DNA of 12,322 nucleotides, taken from contig NAOQ01000185.1 in the NCBI GenBank assembly GCA_002751075.1, forward strand, positions 116,171 to 128,492, written 5' to 3'. The DNA comes from Ichthyophonus hoferi (taxonomy: Eukaryota > Opisthokonta > Ichthyosporea > Ichthyophonida > Ichthyophonidae). The notes beneath the pieces were generated by a model. The model was not told the DNA's origin, ran no database searches, and worked only from the letters and a program-made list of their open reading frames with translations. Made by a program: the position numbers and the translations under genes. Below, in pieces: positions 8,243 through 12,322 of this stretch. Each line of letters begins with the position of its first letter. Within the stretch, counting starts at the first letter, position 1.

Positions 8243-8771
8243 TTGTTAATAGAATATTAGGTCACTTTTAAAGTTACCAGTCTAATTATTGTCATCAATG
8301 TCACATTATATTGTAGTTATTCTGTGTCATCTATCTTGGATATCTATCAGTTGACAATTGCTCGTAGAGAACCATAATAATAAAAGGATCTGTATTTAGT
8401 GTTACAAAAACCTTTATACTAATAAAATATAGTATACCGTATATTGAAAGAGGCAGAAGTAAAGAGATATAGATAGAGAGAGTGCGCGGACATAGAGCGA
8501 CAATAATAAACAACTCATCATTAATTGATGATAAATAAATATAACTCATGTGACTTCAGTGTCTACGTAGATATATTCAACACTAATAATGCTGTGTAAA
8601 CAAAACAGACTATGTTTTCAATAAACCATTTATTAAATGTTAATTTGACACATTGTATTGGAAAAAGTACATTTTAAACCTCAAGTAAGTATTGATTAGT
8701 TGAAATTATACAATTGATCCTATTGGATGGAATCTCTTGTTAATTTATCAAATTAACAAATTGGATTGACA
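8243..8771. other. AT-rich spacer between the two repeat copies
   Basis: No supported gene. A 72-codon minus-strand reading at 8331-8549 is low-complexity and hydrophobic and is probably chance. A 13-base match (GTGTAAACAAAAC at 8594-8606) to the interspersed repeat may be a third, almost erased copy. A perfect 10-bp inverted repeat, TTGTTAATTT with 3-base loop ATC, lies at 8737-8759. Confidence 0.5.
8737..8759. repeat. Perfect 10-bp inverted repeat, 3-base loop
   Basis: TTGTTAATTT, then ATC, then AAATTAACAA. Such palindromes are not rare in AT-rich DNA, so no function is claimed. Confidence 0.7.
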
Positions 8772-9106
8772 CGGTAAAAATGAACGGTAAACATAATCTA
8801 GGCTGTCTCTATTTTAAACCGTTACCCTAACAAATGACGTATGCCAGGTTGTAGATTATAGTAGAAACAAAACCAGAAGTCCCGTCTCAACCACATGGTG
8901 GTTAATCTATACCATTCAAAACACATGTGATGCGGCGAGACTGAATTCGGATCAACCTGTATATATAATATAATATGGCGTATGGGAATTAATCTCAATC
9001 TTAACCATTACTACGTAGGTTTGCTAGATAGTCTCTACTATTGGATCAATAACAGATGATAAATAAATAATAATTCTTTGTAACGTAGTACATATGTTCC
9101 AACAAG
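8772..9106. repeat. Interspersed repeat, copy 2
   Basis: This is the second copy of the element described at 7848-8242. It keeps the same block order: GCCAGG block, CCCGTCTCAACCA block, GACTGAATTC block, TACGTAGGTTTG block, and module copy D at 9068-9106. The gap between the last two is about half that of copy 1, and the two copies have many substitutions, so the duplication or insertion is old. Confidence 0.65.
9068..9106. repeat. 39-bp dispersed module, copy D
   Basis: This is the most diverged copy: TAATAATTCTTTGTAACG, then TAGTACATATGTTCCAACAA. It follows interspersed repeat copy 2 as copy C follows copy 1, so the module is probably part of that element. Confidence 0.45.
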
Positions 9107-9284
9107 TAGGTCTATATGCCAATTATGCAAGCATATCCTCACAGTCACCCTGTAATTATAATTTTTGATGATGCGTATGTGGCTTGGGAATTATAACTAA
9201 TTATACCCTTGCATATTATTGAGTAGAATTTCAATCTATATTGAATATAATTTACTTGATCATTATATAAATTTATATACTTTA
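9107..9284. other. AT-rich spacer downstream of CHFR
   Basis: Nothing supported is seen. The decayed last-exon copy of CHFR begins at its right edge. Confidence 0.5.
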
Positions 9285-9380
9285 ATTTATTGGCTATTAA
9301 TTTCTAGTCTGGTCACCTACACGAATCAGCAAGTAGGACAAATACGATTATAATCACAATTCGTAATTTTATCTGTTATA
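9285..9380 (-). pseudogene. Decayed tandem copy of the CHFR PBZ exon
   Basis: Reading the minus strand, this segment follows the true last exon of CHFR. Its start, ACAGAT, and a block TCGTATTTGTC match ACAGAT and TCGTAATTGTC in the exon. A 32-base block ending in the poly(A) signal (9285-9316) matches 9554-9585 at 27 of 32 positions with no indel. The end reads GDQTRN and TAA, against CDQTKN and TGA in the real exon. Two of the zinc-finger cysteines are still visible (NCDYNRIC), but in-frame stops (TGA, TAG) interrupt it and about 25 bases are missing, so it cannot encode a PBZ finger. It is probably a dead tandem duplicate. Confidence 0.65.
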
Positions 9381-9399
9381 GTTTATTAGTTATTAATTC

Positions 9400-9560
9400 C
9401 CTATCTATTTATATAGGCAAGCACCACTACACATTCAAATAATTTTATAATTTTGTTTAATCAATTATGTTGATTAATAATACCATATCTATCCACATAT
9501 AAGCACCACTAAGAATTTAATAATTCAATAATTTAATAATTTTATTTACAGCCATTTATT
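9400..9560. repeat. 82-bp tandem duplication
   Basis: Blocks CTATCTATTTATATAGGCAA with GCACCACTA (to 9429) recur 82 bases later as ATATCTATCCACATA with AGCACCACTA (to 9511), followed in both by AT-rich ATTTAATAATT-like sequence. It lies between the decayed PBZ exon copy and the true CHFR stop, so it is in the 3' flank or 3'UTR. Confidence 0.6.
9541..9560 (-). promoter_or_regulatory. Poly(A) signals of CHFR
   Basis: Two AATAAA hexamers on the minus strand, at 9560-9555 and 9546-9541, begin 6 and 20 bases after the stop codon. If the first is used, the 3'UTR is extremely short. A third AATAAA at 9291-9286 belongs to the duplicated last-exon copy and could give a longer transcript. Confidence 0.6.
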
Positions 9561-9565
9561 GGATA

Positions 9566-9678
9566 TCAGTTCTTAGTCTGGTCACATATATGGTTTAGTC
9601 GCCTGGCATGTTCTACTTTATGTTTTGCAGTTCGACAATTACGACCCCACCAACAGTTAGGCCTATCTGTAACTGTGT
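9566..9678 (-). CDS. CHFR last exon: PBZ zinc finger and stop
   Basis: It is entered in phase 1 after GCATACAG. Encodes DTVTDRPNCWWGRNCRTA, then KHKVEHARRLNHICDQTKN and TGA. PBZ ligands can be placed as the two cysteines of C-W-W-G-R-N-C and two downstream histidines; this finger binds poly(ADP-ribose) in vertebrate CHFR. The upstream sequence in the transcript holds a branch-like CTAAC (9699-9695) behind a long CT run, which is the (AG)n microsatellite of the plus strand. Alternative acceptors 6 and 12 bases later keep the frame, but would shorten the linker relative to the vertebrate length. Confidence 0.9.
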
Positions 9679-12210
9679 CTGTATGCACATAACAGGTTAG
9701 AGAGAGAGAGAGAGAGAGAGGCCTAGTGTGGTCTAATATAACAACAAATGATATAGTGCAATGGTATTCAATATACTATAATATAATACAATACAATATA
9801 ATCGAATACATTAAATAAAACTATAAATATATGCAGAAGGCTAGCAGACTAAATTTACTAGTCAAAAATCACACATTGTTACTACTAGGGCGACGCCCTT
9901 TCTCTCTTAGTATGTTGGAGTGTGTGGTTAGCAGCCTTTTAATTATAATTTTATAATTTCATAAACCAGTAAACTTCATGGTATAACTTTTATTCTAATT
10001 AGTTAAAAAATGTTTGCAGAGAAAGAAGTAGGGAAGGGAGAAGTGGGAGAGGGAGAGGGAGAGGGAGAGAGAAAGAGAGAGAGAAGTAGAGCAAGATAGA
10101 AATACATACCTGGCAGCTCATCCTTAGGAATGCTCTTTCTGTATTGGTAGGCCAGTTCACCTAAAATATGACAAGCACACTACAGGGAGAAGGAGGGCGA
10201 GAGAGGGAGAGGGAGAGGGTAGATTGATATAACAATGAGAGGTAGGTAACAAACAGCCTACAGGCAGATCACTAGGTACTGTATGTATGATAGCATATAG
10301 TACATATATAGTATAATAGTACGTATGCGTGTATCATAGGTGCATAGAAACTTCAATAAAGGTACACATTTACACTTTGTAGTTATGGTTATAAATATAT
10401 TAGTATGTATAAGCCAATGAGTGAGGTATACTAAAAAATTATTGAAAATTAAGAACTTATATTAAACTTATCTTACTATCATACAAACACTAAAACCAAT
10501 GAATTCACAACAATTCAAATGAATAATATTAAGAGCGAATAGGATATACACTTTAAAAATCCTGTTAAAATAAGCCAATGATAATTTAGTTTTGAACCCA
10601 AGCACGTCTATATATACAAGTCTATACATCAATGAATAACAATACATTAAATTTGATTACTTACCGACATACATGTCATAGCATCTTCTAGTGTGTCCAT
10701 TTTTATCATGGTTGGATGAGCCTCAAATGCTAATTAAATTAACTCAATCAATACGTGTTTCTTAATAAAGGTTAATTAAATAAATTATAAGCTCAAATTC
10801 GGGGCGGTAAAGGTTCAGGGATTAATCGCGGCAAAATAGCAATGAACGTATGGTATTATATTATGCATTATATAATATATATTATGTATTGCTCATGTCA
10901 TATTCCGCTTATCATTACCTATTATATATTTTATATACAATATTTCAGACAATATACTGTACGCATTGGCTTATGTCTTTATAATATCATATAATATAAT
11001 ATATATATATATAATAATAATACTAAAAATATAATACAATACAATCCAAGAAAATTATAACAAAATATAACAACATAACATAACATAGCAATAATATAGT
11101 AAACTAGGACATAGCATACCAATAAAACCTACTCCAATAACACTACTATTTTAAAATACTTATCCAATTGCATACCTTCATCCACTGAGAAAGTACCATC
11201 AGCCAACTTCTCCATACAAATCTCAGTGAATGACGTTGCCGATATATTCTTATCCACTAGATAGGCGTTTAATATGTCGATCTCTGTTTGATTATTAAAG
11301 GCGCCCTCTGGTGGGTGGATTATCATGCGATCTAGAGAAAGATCACAGATAAGGTTAGTAGATCGCATAAAAGATAAAAGATAAAGAGAGAATAGGATAA
11401 TCAGAAACAAGAATAGTATAATAAGAAGAGTGCGATATAACGAAGAGAACTTTTATTGGTAGTTTAAAAGCTTTTAAAAGGCTTAAAAATAAATAAAAAA
11501 TAAAAAAAATAAAAAAACAAGAACAATTGCAATCAAAATGGGCTATTGTATGAGTAAAACAAAATGATAATAACCATGATGCAAAATAGTGAAAGAGAAC
11601 CTTTACTGGCACTATAATATATTTTAAAGAATTGTAAAATTTAAATTTAAGGTTTAAAATGTACAAATAGAAAAGAAATAACAATTAAAATCATGGTGAA
11701 CTTTTGTATAAGTAGCTGTATTACGTCACACTATGGTTATTAAGCTACGGTTCAACTGTCGATTAGAATCGGGCCGGACAATGTCAGAGTTCTAAAGAAT
11801 TATAAAAATTAATGGTATCGAAATAAAAAAAATACGAGTAAAATAGAGAAAACATAAAGAATGTAACGTAACATTCAAACGTGTGAGTGGCATGGGATAG
11901 GATCTTAGGTAAAAGGTATGTGCCAATACAATACAATAATATATATTAAACTATATTGCATTGCATTATATAATCTTAGATTATATTGTAGTGCGTGGTA
12001 TTGTATTATATTGTATCATATTGTATTATAGTATATTATATCACAATATATTTATTTGTCTTATTTTATCAGTTCGAACTTTAACTAATGTATATAATTG
12101 ATCCATACCTTTTAAGGGCAGTAAACAGGCGCTAGGTGATAGTGACCCACTTCTTCCAGGACACGTGCAACCCCAATATTGATGACAAAACATTCGATGA
12201 CATACATCAC
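9566..12210 (-). CDS. CHFR, E3 ubiquitin ligase of the mitotic checkpoint (C-terminal five exons)
   Basis: CHFR is a nuclear E3 ubiquitin ligase that delays mitotic entry under microtubule stress; vertebrate CHFR has an FHA domain, a RING finger, a cysteine-rich region and a C-terminal poly(ADP-ribose)-binding PBZ finger. Here the join 12210-12109, 11331-11176, 10729-10665, 10179-10110, 9678-9566 (506 nt, phases 1, 1, 0, 1) gives 167 full codons and a stop. The match to the vertebrate C-terminus, from memory, is clear: FCHQYWGCTC for FCHLYWGCTR, GAFNNQTEIDIL for GVLNNNSYESDIL, ELAYQYRKSIPKDELP for ELTYQYRQNIPASELP, and RPNCWWGRNCRTA for RPDCYWGRNCRTQ, ending HICDQTKN for HICEQTRFKN. The protein is partial only because FHA and RING exons lie beyond the window. 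One cysteine-rich part (after GCTC) has fewer cysteines than vertebrates. Confidence 0.9.
9699..9720. repeat. (AG)n microsatellite
   Basis: Eleven AG units on the plus strand. In the CHFR transcript this is a CT run about 20 bases before the last-exon acceptor, so it serves as, or adds to, the polypyrimidine tract. Confidence 0.95.
9837..9938. repeat. Imperfect inverted repeat (hairpin), about 100 bp
   Basis: The outer arms are AAGGCTAGCAG (9837) against TTAGCAGCCTT (ends 9938). The middle arms are TCACACATTG against a GTGTGTGG segment, and the apex is GGGCGACGCCC at 9888-9898, a perfect 5-bp stem. The apex is a GC-rich spot in AT-rich intron DNA. It could be a small non-autonomous DNA transposon remnant or a structured intronic RNA. 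No target-site duplication is clear. Confidence 0.45.
10021..10095. repeat. Purine-rich tract with GGGAGA units
   Basis: Almost only G and A on the plus strand, with GGGAGA hexamers in tandem near 10045-10070. It lies 15 bases downstream of a CHFR donor in transcript order, where it is a long pyrimidine tract. Confidence 0.9.
10110..10179 (-). CDS. CHFR exon with CACHILG and ELAYQYR motifs
   Basis: 70 nt, entered in phase 0 after CCCTGTAG and left in phase 1 at CCAG|GTATGT. Encodes CACHILGELAYQYRKS and IPKDELP, aligning with vertebrate CYCCGLRSFRELTYQYRQ and IPASELP. A nearer acceptor at 10162-10161 also exists, but it would remove the cysteines and break phase with the previous exon. The acceptor follows a strong CT tract (10183-10219). 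Confidence 0.85.
10180..10664 (-). other. CHFR intron
   Basis: 485 nt with a GTAAGT donor. Its 3' end is a CT-rich tract (10183-10219, GGGAGA units on the plus strand). The rest is AT-rich without recognisable features. Confidence 0.7.
10665..10729 (-). CDS. CHFR exon ending in DAMTCMS
   Basis: 65 nt, entered in phase 1 after AATTAG and left in phase 0 at TCG|GTAAGT. Encodes FEAHPTMIKMDTLEDAMTC and MS. This segment corresponds to vertebrate VTGDTVLCY just before the second cysteine cluster; similarity is low, so the exon rests mainly on its strong donor and exact phase fit to both neighbours. Confidence 0.7.
10730..11175 (-). other. CHFR intron
   Basis: 446 nt, GTATGC donor. Strongly AT-rich, with TATA and ATAAT satellites near 10855-10890 and 10980-11050. 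A short GC-richer patch with CGGGGCGGTAAAGG lies at 10800. Confidence 0.7.
11176..11331 (-). CDS. CHFR exon with GAFNNQTEIDIL
   Basis: 156 nt, phase 1 at both ends, bounded by TTTCTCTAG and GAAG|GTATGC. Encodes RMIIHPPEGAFNNQTEID, ILNAYLVDKNISATSFTE, and ICMEKLADGTFSVDE. It aligns without large gaps with vertebrate GVLNNNSYESDILKNYLATR and the following 20 residues, a helical part of the cysteine-rich region. Confidence 0.88.
11332..12108 (-). other. CHFR intron with a tandem duplication
   Basis: This is the longest intron seen (777 nt), GTATGG donor and CTCTAG acceptor. It contains a degenerate tandem duplication at about 11440-11730 and AT satellites near 11930-12055. Long hydrophobic readings at 11355-11684 come from low-complexity DNA and are not genes. 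Confidence 0.7.
11440..11730. repeat. Degenerate tandem duplication, unit about 150 bp
   Basis: The plus strand shows AGAGAACTTTTATTGG near 11447 and AGAGAACCTTTACTGG near 11594, then AACAATTGCAATCAAAATGG near 11521 and AACAATTAAAATCATGG near 11680. Order and orientation are kept, with offsets near 147 and 158 bases. Confidence 0.6.
12109..12210 (-). CDS. CHFR exon with FCHQYWGCTC
   Basis: 102 nt, phase 1 at both ends, from ATGCCAG to AAAAG|GTATGG. Encodes DVCHRMFCHQYWGCTCPG, RSGSLSPSACLLPLK. It matches vertebrate AVCLQPFCHLYWGC, the start of the C-terminal cysteine-rich zinc-binding region. After GCTC the cysteines of the vertebrate CYGCLAPFC are mostly replaced by serine or alanine. This is the first CHFR exon in the window in transcript order that I can see; upstream exons must lie to the right. 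Confidence 0.88.
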
Positions 12211-12220
12211 CTGGCATAGG

Positions 12221-12322
12221 ATAGTAGGGCAGTATGATAGTATGATAGTATGATAATGATAGTATGATAGTATGATAGTAGGATAGTATGATGGTAGAAT
12301 AGTAGGGCAGTATGATAGTATG
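12221..12322. repeat. Satellite, unit AGTATGAT
   Basis: Many copies of an 8-bp unit with variants AGTAGGAT, GGTAGAAT and AGTAGGGC run to the window edge. It is intronic in CHFR. In the transcript it reads as ATCATACT units just before the ATGCCAG acceptor, so the satellite supplies the sequence where the branch point and pyrimidine tract should be. Confidence 0.93.

Larger units (their letters stand above)
9679..10109 (-). other. CHFR intron with hairpin element and purine tracts
   Basis: This 431-nt intron (GTATGT donor, CAG acceptor) includes an (AG)n tract at 9699-9720, an imperfect inverted repeat at 9837-9938 and a purine-rich tract at 10021-10095. Confidence 0.75.

Noticed and set aside
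8331-8549. 72-codon minus-strand hydrophobic reading
   Set aside because: Low-complexity Ile/Leu/Ser/Tyr content is expected from AT-rich satellite-like DNA; no partner exon was found.
11355-11684. 109-codon minus-strand reading rich in Phe, Leu and Ile
   Set aside because: It lies within a CHFR intron, arises from A/T runs and a degenerate tandem duplication, and has no coding character.
11735-11790. GGTTCAACTG segment resembling a tRNA B box
   Set aside because: No matching A box, acceptor stem or cloverleaf could be drawn around it.
12221-12322. Regular repeats that could suggest a CRISPR array
   Set aside because: The unit is 8 bp with no spacers; it is a simple satellite in an animal intron.

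Overview
The window looks like AT-rich (about two-thirds A+T by eye), intron-bearing animal nuclear DNA. It has GT-AG introns of 134 to 777 bases with GTATG/GTAAG donors, many AT and 8-bp simple repeats, a decayed Ty1/copia element, and a metazoan-type CHFR gene. The mix is compatible with an early-branching animal such as a demosponge, but that is inference. Every coding feature I can support lies on the minus strand.

Layout, in coordinate order. 1-1430: AT-rich non-coding sequence. 1430-2830: a broken copia pol fossil (reverse transcriptase and RNase H). 2867-3142: a 91-codon open stretch of uncertain status. 3530-3750: a decayed tandem copy of the 3' end of the next gene. 3867-4808: one long exon encoding a GNAT acetyltransferase-like domain followed by ankyrin repeats. 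5524-6990: a four-exon gene, including a 31-nt microexon, for a 169-residue protein that I do not recognise; it begins with a mitochondrial-presequence-like N-terminus. 7100-9110: non-coding, with 8-bp satellites and two diverged copies of an interspersed repeat. 9285-9380: a decayed copy of the last exon of the next gene. 9566-12210: the last five coding exons of CHFR, the mitotic-checkpoint E3 ubiquitin ligase. They give the C-terminal cysteine-rich region and the terminal PBZ zinc finger; the FHA and RING exons would lie beyond the right edge.

The CHFR exons were found by reading across splice junctions. All four introns keep phase, and the joined product matches the vertebrate CHFR C-terminus as I remember it, ending within a residue or two of the same place. 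The three genes share a strand, but nothing suggests a common pathway: CHFR is a ubiquitin ligase, the middle gene is probably mitochondrial, and the GNAT-ankyrin protein is of unknown substrate.

Two of the three genes carry a decayed tandem duplicate of their own last exon or 3' end just downstream, and introns and spacers hold further short tandem duplications. This locus appears prone to local duplication.
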